From assembly GCA_035573675.1 (NCBI GenBank), contig DATMAB010000006.1, forward strand, positions 87,157 through 151,156: a stretch of 64,000 nt of DNA. The letters run 5' to 3'. Positions 53,241-62,250 of this stretch are shown piece by piece. This DNA is from Terriglobales bacterium (lineage in GTDB: Bacteria > Acidobacteriota > Terriglobia > Terriglobales > Acidobacteriaceae). The stretch's first letter is position 1. The number at the start of each line of letters is the position of its first letter. Under the pieces are notes generated by a model. The model was not told where the DNA came from. It searched no databases and saw nothing but the letters and a program-made list of their open reading frames with translations. The translations under genes were made by a program, and so were the position numbers.

Positions 53241-53987
53241 ATGCCGTGGTACGCGTACTGCATTACGGAGCAACAGGCCTTTCAAGGTGATTCCCGAGCG
53301 CGGCGTCCGTTTCTCATCGAAGGCATGACCGGCATCCAGGGGGCGAAAGTCTACGGCTACCCGAGCGGCGAGTTCGCCGTGATTGTCAGCGAATACACGC
53401 GCACCGGCACGCTCGACCAGAAGGCCATCCTCGACCACGCCCGGGTGGTGAGCGAGTGCTTCCGCAACACCACCGTCCTTCCCTTCCGCTTCGGCACCGT
53501 ATTCGACACCGACGAAGCCCTGCGTCGCGCCGTGCGCGCCAACCGCAAGGCATTCCTGGCCAGCGTCTCCAAGCTGCGGGGCAAGGCGGAGATGCACATC
53601 AAGGTGCTCATCAAGGACGGCTCGGTCGTGGCCGCCGCCGACGACGTGGTTCTGCCCGCGCAGGCGGGTGGCGAATACCTGCGGAAGCTGCGCGAGAAGG
53701 CGGCGCGCCAGCGCGAGCGCCAGACCAAGGCCCGCGCGCTCTCCGTCCAGGTCCACAAGCTGTTCTCGCCCCTGGAGGAGGAAGTCTGCTGCCGCAAGGT
53801 GGATTCCGGCGGACTGCTGATCGACATCGCCCACCTCATCGACCACAAATCCGTGGAGAAATATCAGAGCCGCTACGGGCAAGCCACTCGCCAGCTCAAG
53901 AACTGCGAGCTGGCCATCTCCGGCCCCTGGCCGCCGTACCACTTCATGCCGGGCAAGCTGCGCACGGCGGGAAACGGCAGCAGCTAG
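53241..53987 (+). CDS. GvpL/GvpF-family protein, orphan
   Basis: The 248-residue protein matches the GvpL/F family: 'WYAYCITEQQ' at the start, 'VIVSEYTRTGTLDQKAILDHARVVSECFRNTTVLPFRFGTVF' (partly quoted), and 'ISGPWPPYHF' near the end. In gas-vesicle clusters GvpF/L are accessory or shell proteins. No gvpA or other gas-vesicle gene is in the window, so this copy may have another job. GGAGGGACGG precedes the ATG. Confidence 0.85.
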   Translation: MPWYAYCITEQQAFQGDSRARRPFLIEGMTGIQGAKVYGYPSGEFAVIVSEYTRTGTLDQKAILDHARVVSECFRNTTVLPFRFGTVFDTDEALRRAVRANRKAFLASVSKLRGKAEMHIKVLIKDGSVVAAADDVVLPAQAGGEYLRKLREKAARQRERQTKARALSVQVHKLFSPLEEEVCCRKVDSGGLLIDIAHLIDHKSVEKYQSRYGQATRQLKNCELAISGPWPPYHFMPGKLRTAGNGSS

Positions 53988-54173
53988 CATTCGATTCCGC
54001 TTGCTCCCAAGAAAGTTGCGCGGTGGCGTACACGCTGCGAGCCGGCGAGGTCATCTATCCGCGGCTGACACCTGGTCGAATGCGTACCCCGACGGCAGTT
54101 GACGCATCTTCCGAGCGGCCCTTATCATCATACGTTTAATCGCTCCACAGGAACGGCTCCTGAGGGAACGGCC

Positions 54174-54542
54174 ATGGAAAAGAAGAGACTCGAGCAATTC
54201 CGCAAGAAGCTGGAGGCCCGGCAGCAAGAGCTGCGGCGCGTGGTCTCCAACACCGAGCTCGCCGGCCGCTCCGCGGACGTGGAGACCGCCCAGGACATCG
54301 CCGACAAGGCGGCCAGTTCCTACACCAAGGAGTTCCTCTTCAGCCAAAGCAACAACGAGCGCCAGCTCCTGCACGAGGTCGAGTCCGCGCTGGCGCGCAT
54401 CCGCGAGGGCGAGTTCGGCAACTGCGTGAACTGCGGCAAAGAGGTCAATCCCAAGCGCCTCGAAGCCGTGCCCTGGACCCGCTTCTGCATCAACTGCCAG
54501 GAAAAACTGGAACAGGGCCTGCTGGAAGACACCGGCTCGTAA
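54174..54542 (+). CDS. DksA/TraR-family C4 zinc-finger protein
   Basis: The 122-residue protein has an N-terminal coiled coil ('EQFRKKLEARQQELRRVVSN'), the acidic tip region, and the C4 zinc finger 'NCVNCGKEVNPKRLEAVPWTRFCINC' near the C-terminus. DksA-like proteins bind the RNA polymerase secondary channel and modulate initiation, often with ppGpp. I chose the ATG at 54174, where the conserved part begins. A small hairpin, GTCCGC-CAGA-GCGGAC (54559-54574), follows the stop. Confidence 0.87.
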   Translation: MEKKRLEQFRKKLEARQQELRRVVSNTELAGRSADVETAQDIADKAASSYTKEFLFSQSNNERQLLHEVESALARIREGEFGNCVNCGKEVNPKRLEAVPWTRFCINCQEKLEQGLLEDTGS

Positions 54543-54597
54543 TCAGAGTTCTTCGTTCGTCCGCCAGAGCGGACGTGTCTCCCGCCCGCAAACCGCT

Positions 54598-57441
54598 CTA
54601 CTTCGGCTGTTCGGGCGGCTCTTCTTCCTGCCGGGCAGGTTGCTGCGGCGGCGGTTGAGCCGGTTTCTGCTCTTTCTTCTTCTGCTGGCCGAGAATGTTG
54701 CCCAGCAGGTCTTCGAGCGGATTGGCGGGCTGCTGTGCGGGTTCCTTCTTGGCTTCGGTCTGTTCCGGCTCTCCCTGCGGCTGCGCCTCGCCCTTCTCCT
54801 TCTTGCCGAGAATCGCTCCCAGGATGCCCTGCGTCAGCCCGCCCGGATCGGAAAGGCTGGGCACCAGGTTCTCCAGCTTCATGCGCGCGATCTTCTCCAC
54901 ATCCGGCGCGAAGCGGGGCTTCTCAAACGTGCCGGTCACGATGAGCGGGACGACCAGTTCGCCCTTTTTGTTGGCCAGCGCGGTGGTCAGGTAGCCGCCC
55001 ACCGAGGTCCCGCCGACTTCCTTGCTGAACTCCGGCGTCAGCACCGCCGTCACCCGCAAATTCAGCGACTGGTCCACCAGACTGGCGCTGCCGGTGGCGG
55101 CCAACGTCCCTTCGCTGATGACGGCCTTCAGGTTCTCGGTACGGGCGACGCCGTTCTGCAGATCCACTTGCCCGGTGAGGCTGCTGACTTCGGTGTACGG
55201 CCGCGGCGTCCGCTTGAAGCCCAGGAACTTGGCGGCGTTGGCCACCTCGTAGACCAGGTCCATGTTGGCGATCTTGCCGTCACGCAAGTCGAGGACCACG
55301 CTGCCGTCCAGCGAGCGCGCCATCTGGCCCGAGCCGGCGAACGACGCGTTGCCGTTCGTGGCCAGGAGGCCGAATATCTTCTCCTTCACCGACGAAACCG
55401 AGGAGAGCAGCTTGTTCGCATCCACGCGTTCCAGCTTGTGCTGGAGCTGGAAGGTCACCGGCGTGGTGCGCGTGTCCGTCACGAGCGTCCCGGAGGCGCG
55501 CCCGCCGTACGCCTCGCCGTTGAGCGGCGCCATGCGGATCAGGCCGCGATCCAAGGTGACGTTGCCGCGCACGTTGGTCAGCGTGAGCTGGTCGTAGACG
55601 ACGGTGCCGACCGTGAGCGTCCCGGAGCCCACCATCCGTGAAAAGAAGCTGGGCGTGGCCGTGGCCGCATACGCTGGCGGCACCAGGCGCCAGTCACGGG
55701 CGGAGGCAGGCGGCCCACTGCCGGAGAAGAGCTGCGCCCACTCGGCCAGATCCATGCGGTCGGCCGCCAGGGTGAATTCGGCACGCGGCGCATCGAATCC
55801 GCGCACCACCAAGGTTCCGCTGGCGCGCGTCTGGCCCACGGTCGCGGCCAGCTCTTCCACCACGACGGAGTTCTCCGTGAAGCGCAGGCGGGCACGGCCG
55901 ATGCCCAGCGGCCTGGCCAGCGCCGGCAGGCGCAACGTGGCCCGTTCCAGCAGGCCCGTCCCGGAATAACTGCGCGCGGCGGCGTTCTTCAGCGCGCCCA
56001 CCAACCGCACGTCCAGATCGAGCGCCCCCGAACCGCTCATGCCTTCGGCGGCGGAGATGCCCCAGGCGCGGGCGATGGACAAGGCCTCACCGAGTTCCGC
56101 TCCGCGAGCGCGCACGCTCGCTTCCAAACGCGGCGCGGGCGAACTGTAGCCGGTAAGGGTGAATGCCGCGGTTACGCTGGTCCCACCGGTCGAAGCGGTG
56201 AACTCGGTGGCCCGGATGGCCGCGGGCGCCAGGTCCACGGTGATGGCCGGCACCTTCACCGGCTGCGGCAGACCCGCGCCGCTGATGGCGACATCACGCG
56301 CCTTGATGCTTCCAGTAAACCCAAGCTCGGAGACCGGACCGCGCGCCTGGAGATCGGCGGCCATGCGTCCAGAAACGTTCGTGCCCGGGCTGAACGCCAT
56401 CCCGAACGCCGCCGCCAGCCGCGCCGCCTCTTCGATGGAGACGTCACCGGAGACCAGGCGCAGGTCGAGCTGTGCAGGAGTGGCAGAGGTATTGACGGTG
56501 CCGGTCACCTTCAGCGGCGTCGCGCCGAGCTTCAGGTCGCCGCGCTCGATACGCAGCAGGCCTGCATCACGGGTAAGGCTGTAGTCTGCCGCGATGGGGA
56601 ATCCGACATCCGCGCCACGGATGCGTGGATGGTCCAGGCGCACCGACCCGGAGGATGCCAGCTTCCCACTCCGGCTCATGATGCCCATCTCGCCGCTGGC
56701 GACGCCGCTCACGGTTGCGAACGCGTCGGAGGCGAGGAATTGTCCGAGCGAGGCAAGGTTGACGTGATCCAAATTCAGCTTGCCTTCGAAGGGCGTCGTC
56801 ATCCAGTCGCCGTCGGGCAGCGGGCCGGCGCGCCCGGAAAGCGCCAGCTTCTGCGCGCCTTCGCCGGGCAGATGCACCGCGGCTTCAAGGAAGAACGGCT
56901 GTCCGGGTGCGTAATCTTCGAGCGTGAGGTCGATGTGGTCGTAGACCGCGCGCAGCGGCTGCCGGCGCGGGTCGGTGACCGCGAGCTGTCCATCCACGAT
57001 GCGCAGCGTGCTGAGCGAGAAGGCTTGCCGTGCCGCCGGCTGCGCGCCAGTCTTTCGGCCCAGGCTCTCAAAGTTCCAGCGCCCATCGGCGGCACGGATG
57101 AGTTCCACCTTTGGGCGGGCCAGGTCCAGCGCGTCGATCTCCACCTGGCCGCGCAACAGGGGCCACACTCGTACGCGCACGTAGACCTCATCGGCCTGCG
57201 CAAAGACCTTCCCGGCGCCGAACGCCGGGTCGTCGGCGATAGCCACGCCGGAAGCGCGGAAAGCCAGCGGGATCACACGCAGGTGCATGGGACCGAGCGT
57301 GACCTGGCGTCCCAGCCGCTGCTCCAGTTGCGCCTGGATGGTGGAGCGGTAGGAATTCACGTCCACCAGCGAAGGCAGCGCCAGGGCCGCGATGGCCACC
57401 AGTGCCATCACCACGACGATTCCGATGAGCACCTTGCGCAA
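54598..57441 (-). CDS. AsmA-family large envelope protein
   Basis: The 947-residue protein has one N-terminal membrane anchor (VLIGIVVVMALVAIAALALP) and then the AsmA N-domain ('SYRSTIQAQLEQRLGRQVTLGPMHLRVIPLAFRASGVAIADDP', partly quoted). Long beta-rich repeats and an AsmA C-terminal region follow ('RTENLKAVISEGTLAATGSASLVDQSLNLRV'). The tail is Pro/Gln/Glu/Lys-rich. AsmA-like proteins are thought to bridge membranes and move phospholipid. The most likely start is TTG at 57441, preceded by AAGGAAGG; an open frame continues upstream without a good signal. Confidence 0.85.
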   Translation of the reverse strand: MRKVLIGIVVVMALVAIAALALPSLVDVNSYRSTIQAQLEQRLGRQVTLGPMHLRVIPLAFRASGVAIADDPAFGAGKVFAQADEVYVRVRVWPLLRGQVEIDALDLARPKVELIRAADGRWNFESLGRKTGAQPAARQAFSLSTLRIVDGQLAVTDPRRQPLRAVYDHIDLTLEDYAPGQPFFLEAAVHLPGEGAQKLALSGRAGPLPDGDWMTTPFEGKLNLDHVNLASLGQFLASDAFATVSGVASGEMGIMSRSGKLASSGSVRLDHPRIRGADVGFPIAADYSLTRDAGLLRIERGDLKLGATPLKVTGTVNTSATPAQLDLRLVSGDVSIEEAARLAAAFGMAFSPGTNVSGRMAADLQARGPVSELGFTGSIKARDVAISGAGLPQPVKVPAITVDLAPAAIRATEFTASTGGTSVTAAFTLTGYSSPAPRLEASVRARGAELGEALSIARAWGISAAEGMSGSGALDLDVRLVGALKNAAARSYSGTGLLERATLRLPALARPLGIGRARLRFTENSVVVEELAATVGQTRASGTLVVRGFDAPRAEFTLAADRMDLAEWAQLFSGSGPPASARDWRLVPPAYAATATPSFFSRMVGSGTLTVGTVVYDQLTLTNVRGNVTLDRGLIRMAPLNGEAYGGRASGTLVTDTRTTPVTFQLQHKLERVDANKLLSSVSSVKEKIFGLLATNGNASFAGSGQMARSLDGSVVLDLRDGKIANMDLVYEVANAAKFLGFKRTPRPYTEVSSLTGQVDLQNGVARTENLKAVISEGTLAATGSASLVDQSLNLRVTAVLTPEFSKEVGGTSVGGYLTTALANKKGELVVPLIVTGTFEKPRFAPDVEKIARMKLENLVPSLSDPGGLTQGILGAILGKKEKGEAQPQGEPEQTEAKKEPAQQPANPLEDLLGNILGQQKKKEQKPAQPPPQQPARQEEEPPEQPK

Positions 57442-57649
57442 GTTGCCTTCCTTCTGCGGACCGATGGGGTGCGAACGCGCGGGTCCCGCGGGATCAGCGG
57501 ACCCTACTAGGTTCGAAGCGCGCGGGGCGCACGCGGTTGTCCGCACACGGACGCATTCTAACTCCGCTCCGGTCATCGTTTCTGTGGCGGCTCATTCGTT
57601 TGACACTCTGCGGCCGGGAGCGTAGGGTGCGTCTTTCGCGGAGGACGGA

Positions 57650-59341
57650 ATGCGGATTCGTTACCTCGCAGGAGTGGTCGCACTGGCGCTCACGGGACTG
57701 GCAGCCAGCACCAGCGCGCAACAGGAAAGCTTCGACGTCATCATTCGCGGCGGCACGGTGTACGACGGTAGCGGCGGCAAGCCGCAGCGCGCTGATGTGG
57801 GGATCCGCGGCGACCAGATCGCCGCGGTCGGCGACCTGAGCGGCGCGAAGGCCGCGACGGTCGTCGATGCCACGGGCATGGCGGTCGCTCCCGGCTTCAT
57901 CAATATGCTCTCCTGGTCGACCGAATCGCTGATCATCGACGGACGTTCGCAGGGCGAGCTGCGCCAGGGCGTGACCACGCAGATCTTCGGCGAAGGCTGG
58001 TCCATGGGCCCGCTGACCGATGAGATGAAGCGCCGCCGCACAGCCGAGCAGGGCGACCTGAAGTACGACATCGCCTGGACCACGCTGGGCGAGTACCTGC
58101 GCTACCTGGAGAAGAAAGGCGTGGCGCAAAACGTCGCTTCCTACGTGGGCGCCACGACCATTCGCGAATACGTCATCGGCCTGGAGGACAAAAAGCCCAC
58201 GCCCCAGCAGCTCGAGCAGATGCGCGCGCTGGTGCGGCGGGAGATGGAAGACGGCGCACTGGGCATCGGCTCGTCGCTCATCTACGCACCCGCGTTCTAC
58301 GCCTCCACCGAAGAGCTGATCGAGCTGTGCAGGGTGGCTGCGCAATACAAAGGCAAGTACATCTCGCACATGCGCAGCGAAGGCAACCGGCTGATCGAGG
58401 CGGTGGAAGAGCTGATCCGCATCAGCCGCGAAGCCGGACTGCCCGCCGAGATCTATCACCTGAAAGCCGGCGGCGAGAAGAACTGGCCGAAGATGGACCA
58501 GGTCATCGCCCTGGTGGAGCGCGCCCGCGCCGAGGGCCTGAAGATCACCGCCGACATGTACACCTACACCGCGGGCGCCACCGGCCTGAACGCAGCCATG
58601 CCGCCCTGGTCCCAGTCCGGCGGCCACGAGGCCTGGTTCAAGCGCCTGCAGGACCCCGAGCTGCGCAAGAGGATCGCAGACGAGATCCGCACCCCGAGCG
58701 ACCAGTGGGAGAACCTGTATCTCGCCGCAGGCTCGCCGGAGCGCATCCTGCTGGTGGGCTTCAAGAACGACAAGCTGAAGCCGCTCACCGGCAAGTCGCT
58801 GGCGGAAGTGGCCAAGATGCGCGGCAAGGATCCGGTGGAAGTCATGATGGACCTGGTGGTCGAGGACCAGTCGCGCGTGGACACGGTGTACTTCCTCATG
58901 TCGGAAGACAACGTCCGCAAGCAGATCCGGTTGCCGTGGGTGTCGTTCGGTTCCGATGAAGCCTCCATTGCGCCCGAAGGCGTGTTCCTGAAGTCCAACC
59001 CGCATCCCCGCGCCTACGGGAACTTCGCGCGCCTGCTGGGCAAGTACGTGCGCGAAGAAAAGCTCATCCCGCTGGAAGAAGCCGTGCACCGGCTGAGCGG
59101 GCTGCCGGCCACGAATCTCGGGCTCGACCGGCGCGGCTTCCTGCAGCCGGGCATGTTCGCCGACGTGGTGGTGTTTGACCCGCAGACCATCGCCGATCGC
59201 GCCACCTATGAGAAGCCGCACCAGTACGCGGTGGGCGTGCGGCAGGTCTTCGTCAACGGCGTGCAGGTCATCAAGGACGGCGACCACACGGGCGCGCTTC
59301 CCGGGCGCGCGCTGTGGGGGCCGGGCAAGGTCGCGAAGTAG
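57650..59341 (+). CDS. Exported N-acyl-D-amino-acid deacylase-like amidohydrolase
   Basis: The 563-residue protein has a signal peptide (IRYLAGVVALALTGLAASTSA) and the D-aminoacylase-type amidohydrolase fold ('DVIIRGGTVYDGSGGKPQRADVGIRGDQIAAVGDL', partly quoted; 'GRRGFLQPGMFADVVVFDP' is approximated by 'DRRGFLQPGMFADVVVFDP'). The usual HxH after strand 1 is absent: the place reads 'APGFINMLSWSTES'. The His sites 'YISHMRSEGN' and 'EIYHLKAGG' are retained. It may hydrolyse N-acyl-D-amino acids or peptides in the periplasm. Confidence 0.8.
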   Translation: MRIRYLAGVVALALTGLAASTSAQQESFDVIIRGGTVYDGSGGKPQRADVGIRGDQIAAVGDLSGAKAATVVDATGMAVAPGFINMLSWSTESLIIDGRSQGELRQGVTTQIFGEGWSMGPLTDEMKRRRTAEQGDLKYDIAWTTLGEYLRYLEKKGVAQNVASYVGATTIREYVIGLEDKKPTPQQLEQMRALVRREMEDGALGIGSSLIYAPAFYASTEELIELCRVAAQYKGKYISHMRSEGNRLIEAVEELIRISREAGLPAEIYHLKAGGEKNWPKMDQVIALVERARAEGLKITADMYTYTAGATGLNAAMPPWSQSGGHEAWFKRLQDPELRKRIADEIRTPSDQWENLYLAAGSPERILLVGFKNDKLKPLTGKSLAEVAKMRGKDPVEVMMDLVVEDQSRVDTVYFLMSEDNVRKQIRLPWVSFGSDEASIAPEGVFLKSNPHPRAYGNFARLLGKYVREEKLIPLEEAVHRLSGLPATNLGLDRRGFLQPGMFADVVVFDPQTIADRATYEKPHQYAVGVRQVFVNGVQVIKDGDHTGALPGRALWGPGKVAK

Positions 59342-59460
59342 GCGCGGCGCTTCGTCACGCCGGGGATGCCTGCGCAGCGCGACCGTGCTAGACTTTGTGT
59401 CCTCCTCCGGCATCTAAACAGATGCCGCTTCCCCCGCGGTGAGGAGCCGAGGTCGTTCGC

Positions 59461-60219
59461 GTGCCAGCCATGCCTGCCATCGAAGTCAAAGAACTCTCGA
59501 AGTCGTATCCTGCGGCGGAGCGTCCTGTTCCCGGCACCTGGCTGGCGGCGCGGCGCTCGGCGGAGCGCGTCGAGGCACTGCGGCAGGTCTCGCTCACCAT
59601 TGAGCCGGGCGAGATCGTGGGTCTGGTCGGCAAGAACGGCAGCGGCAAGTCCACGCTGCTGCGGGTGCTGGCCACGCTCGACCTGCCCGACTCCGGCGAG
59701 GTCTCCGTGTGCGGGCTGGACGTGGTGGAGCACGCCGCGGCGGTGCGGCGGAAGATCGGCGTCGTGTTGCCGCTGGATGCGGGCTTCGAGCCGCGGGCCA
59801 CGCTGCGCGAGAACCTGAAGTTTTTCGCCACGCTCACCGGCCGCTACATCGGTCCGCCGGACATCTACTACGCGCTCGATGCGGTCGGCCTGGCCGAGCG
59901 GGCCGACGACATCTACGCGTCGCTGGGCAGCGGGCAGCGGCGCAGGATGTCGCTGGCGCGGGCCTTCCTCAACGATCCGCGCGTGCTGCTGCTCGACGAG
60001 CCCACCCGCAGCGTGGACGCCGAGTTCGCCGGGCGCATCGCCGACCTCATCCGCCAGACCGCGCACTCCAGCGGCGCGGCGGTGCTGCTGGTCTCGCACA
60101 ATCCGGAGGAGATCCGCAACCTCTGCGACCGCTCGCTGCTGCTGGACCAGGGCCGCCTGCTGCACGCCACGCCTCCGCGCAAGCCGACCATCGCCGTGCA
60201 CACGGCGGTGGGAAGGTAA
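59461..60219 (+). CDS. ABC transporter ATP-binding protein
   Basis: The 252-residue ATPase has Walker A 'GLVGKNGSGKSTLLRVLA', signature 'SLGSGQRRRMSLARAF' (LGSGQ instead of LSGGQ), Walker B 'RVLLLDEPTRSVD' and the switch 'LLVSHNPEEI'. It belongs to the drug/polysaccharide exporter type (CcmA/DrrA-like). It starts at GTG 59461 or ATG 59470. The permease gene follows after 6 bp, forming a two-gene exporter. Confidence 0.9.
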   Translation: MPAMPAIEVKELSKSYPAAERPVPGTWLAARRSAERVEALRQVSLTIEPGEIVGLVGKNGSGKSTLLRVLATLDLPDSGEVSVCGLDVVEHAAAVRRKIGVVLPLDAGFEPRATLRENLKFFATLTGRYIGPPDIYYALDAVGLAERADDIYASLGSGQRRRMSLARAFLNDPRVLLLDEPTRSVDAEFAGRIADLIRQTAHSSGAAVLLVSHNPEEIRNLCDRSLLLDQGRLLHATPPRKPTIAVHTAVGR

Positions 60220-60225
60220 GCTTCC

Positions 60226-61020
60226 GTGCCGCGGATGCTCGACGTGGCGCAAGCTTTTTCACGACGCGAATCCCACGCGCGTCCCTCACCCTTCTATGCC
60301 CTGACGCGCTACATGCTCGAGGCGGCGCTGTTCGTGGGCGCTCTCTGGCAGCTCTCCGCATTGTGGCAGCGGCCGGTGGCCGGCATGGCCAGCTACTTCG
60401 CGTACGCCGCTCCCGCCCTGGTGCTGGTGTTGGCGACCGCGGGCGCTGCCGCCGCAACCGCGTTTGCGGTGGCACGTGCCCGTTCGACGGGCGACCTTGA
60501 GGCTTACGTGGTGACGCCCGCACCCACGGCCGGCATCGTGCTGGGGCTGGGTGCGTATCCCGCGGCCGGCATGCTGCTGCGCGCCGTGTTCGCCTACTGC
60601 TGGATGGCGCTGGCCGGCGTCGTGCCCATGGGATGGGAGATCCTGGCCACGGTGCTCAGCGTGGCGCTGGGCTTCGCCATGGTGCCGCCGCTCGGGCTGC
60701 TGTGCGCCGCGGCAGCCGTGGCCGGCCGCCGCGTGCTGGCCGCGGCCATGATGCTGCTGGGCGCAGCCGTCGTGCTCAGCGGCGCGCTCTTCCCGCTGGC
60801 AACACTGCCGGAGGGTTTGCGCGACGCGTCGCTGCTCTCGCCGTTCCGCTTCCTGGTCGATGCCGTGCGCCTGTGCTACAGCGGTGCGCCTCCGGCGTCG
60901 TTGCTGGAAGTGTGGACCAATCTGCTACTCTGGCAGGCGGTCCTGCTACCGCTGGGCTGGTTCGCGCTGGAAGCGGCGTTCACCAGCGCACGACGGCAGG
61001 GACGGCTGCGACAAGCGTGA
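60226..61020 (+). CDS. ABC-2 type permease
   Basis: The 264-residue membrane protein has six hydrophobic segments, including 'YMLEAALFVGALWQLSALW', 'FAYAAPALVLVLATAGAAAATAF', 'ILATVLSVALGFAMVPPLGLLCAAAAV' and 'AAMMLLGAAVVLSGALFP', followed by the ABC-2 motif 'LSPFRFLVDAVR'. It pairs with the ATPase just upstream. The exported substrate is unknown. It starts at GTG; the stop TGA is followed by a heptamer array. Confidence 0.85.
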   Translation: MPRMLDVAQAFSRRESHARPSPFYALTRYMLEAALFVGALWQLSALWQRPVAGMASYFAYAAPALVLVLATAGAAAATAFAVARARSTGDLEAYVVTPAPTAGIVLGLGAYPAAGMLLRAVFAYCWMALAGVVPMGWEILATVLSVALGFAMVPPLGLLCAAAAVAGRRVLAAAMMLLGAAVVLSGALFPLATLPEGLRDASLLSPFRFLVDAVRLCYSGAPPASLLEVWTNLLLWQAVLLPLGWFALEAAFTSARRQGRLRQA

Positions 61021-61053
61021 AAGCTAGTTTCGCGTTTCGCGTTTCACGTTTCG
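61018..61053. repeat. Heptamer array after the ABC permease
   Basis: AGTTTCG, CGTTTCG, CGTTTCA and CGTTTCG (61026-61053) start 5 bp after the permease stop codon. CGAAAAG follows, which can pair back with the units. Confidence 0.8.
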
Positions 61054-61076
61054 CGAAAAGACCAAAATCGCTTTAG

Positions 61077-61502
61077 TCACCTCGAGCTCGCAATGTAGGC
61101 CTTGGCTTCTTGGAGTTCCTCGCAGTCCGGCACCGTGCGATCTTGGGCTGCGGCGGCCGAATACCACTGCAACGCCATCGCAGGATTCGCGGTTACTCCC
61201 AATCCCCGTGAGTAGATGCGAGCGAGTTCTACCTGTGCCAGAAATTCTCCCGCCTTGGCTGCTGCGTCATAGAGCCGAATGGCCTCGTTCATATCTCTTG
61301 GAATCCCTAGGCCACGAACATACATCCGAGCCAGCCCCGTCATGGCGCGAGAGGCACCCTGTTCAGCAGCGGCCCTTAGCAGTCGATATGCCTCGGCATA
61401 ATCGGCCTCCACCTCGATGCCATCCAGGTAACAGATTCCCAGTACGGATTGAGCCACGACATTGCCTGATTCTGCCTGACGACGAAGGTGCGAAATGTTC
61501 AT
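61077..61502 (-). CDS. Sel1-repeat (TPR-like) protein
   Basis: The 141-residue protein is built of Sel1-like helix pairs with 35-37 residue spacing: 'GNVVAQSVLGICYLDGIEVEADYAEAYRLLRAAAEQGASRAMTGLARMYVRGLGIPRDMNEAIRLYDAAAKAGEF' (partly quoted). Such repeats bind other proteins. The ATG directly follows the stop of a degenerate RHS fragment (TAG then ATG), so it may be an immunity or accessory gene of an orphan RHS tip (inference). GC is lower than in the core genes. Confidence 0.7.
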   Translation of the reverse strand: MNISHLRRQAESGNVVAQSVLGICYLDGIEVEADYAEAYRLLRAAAEQGASRAMTGLARMYVRGLGIPRDMNEAIRLYDAAAKAGEFLAQVELARIYSRGLGVTANPAMALQWYSAAAAQDRTVPDCEELQEAKAYIASSR

Positions 61503-61839
61503 CTAATTGGGCCTCCGGTTCTTAGGCGTCTTGGCTCTAGATGTTTGAGCCCTTCCCATTGGTCTTCCCCAGAACCGTTCAGGTAATTGAGTTTCGAAGT
61601 CCGGTTTGCGGCTGCGTCGAGCGGTACGTGGCCTCGTCGATGGCGGTTGCACCGAGCTTGTGGAGTACCAAAAACACCGGCTGGCGTTGTCGTAAGTGTA
61701 GGTGAAGCTGGTGGCGCGGCCCAAGGCGTCGGTGATCGAGAGCAGGTTGCTCTCGGTGTCGTAGGCGTAGCTGGTCACACCTGGGCTCGGGGTTTGGGCG
61801 TCGGTCACGGAGGTCAGCCGTCGGCGTCGTCATAAGCAT
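61503..61839 (-). pseudogene. Degenerate RHS/YD-repeat fragment
   Basis: Remnants of YD repeats are readable ('GVTSYAYDTESNLLSITDALGRATSFTYTYDNASR'), but the following part shifts frame: 'VLHKLGATAIDEATY' appears in another frame and corresponds to 'VLHKLGANVIDGATYT' in the intact RHS gene upstream. At least one frameshift is therefore present. The fragment ends in a short unrelated basic tail just before the Sel1 gene, like a displaced RHS C-terminal cassette. Confidence 0.7.
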
Positions 61840-61866
61840 ACGGGGAGACGACCTGAACTCAAAGGA

Positions 61867-62229
61867 TCAGGGTGTCTCTCCGGCCGGTCCGAGAAAGACC
61901 AGAAGACAAATGAAAGCTAAGGTTGTCCCGAGAAGGACCAGACGTGTTACCCGGCTCGACCATCGCCTTGAACCCAGCCTGAAAACGACGAAGCTGATTG
62001 CGGCCAGGAACGCCGCATGAAAGGCAGCAGTGAGCACTGACACAAGCAAGTAGGCCGAGTCGGCATTTCCAAGAACCTGTTGCACAATAGTCCACGACCA
62101 CAGCCAGATTACGACGTAGAAGAGAGTCGGTCGCCCAAGCTGAAAATGTGATACGGCAAGCGACGTCAGCGCAGCCGTGGTGGCAGCGGCCAGTAACAGA
62201 TGCTTATTGGATGTAGTCGCACCAATCAT
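61867..62229 (-). CDS. Small polytopic membrane protein, candidate RHS immunity protein
   Basis: The 120-residue protein has four predicted membrane helices ('LLLAAATTAALTSLAV', 'TLFYVVIWLWSWTIV', 'AYLLVSVLTAAFHAAFLAAISFVVF', 'LVLLGTTLAFICLLVFL'). GAGAGGAT precedes its ATG by 4 bp. It starts 21 bp after the RHS stop on the same strand, the usual place of an immunity gene. No family is recognised and the immunity role is inference from position. Confidence 0.55.
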   Translation of the reverse strand: MIGATTSNKHLLLAAATTAALTSLAVSHFQLGRPTLFYVVIWLWSWTIVQQVLGNADSAYLLVSVLTAAFHAAFLAAISFVVFRLGSRRWSSRVTRLVLLGTTLAFICLLVFLGPAGETP

Positions 62230-62250
62230 GACTATCCTCTCTACGAGAGC

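Noticed and set aside
53241..53987. Gas-vesicle gene cluster
   Set aside because: Only a GvpL/F homologue is present; no structural gvpA or other partner gene is found near it.
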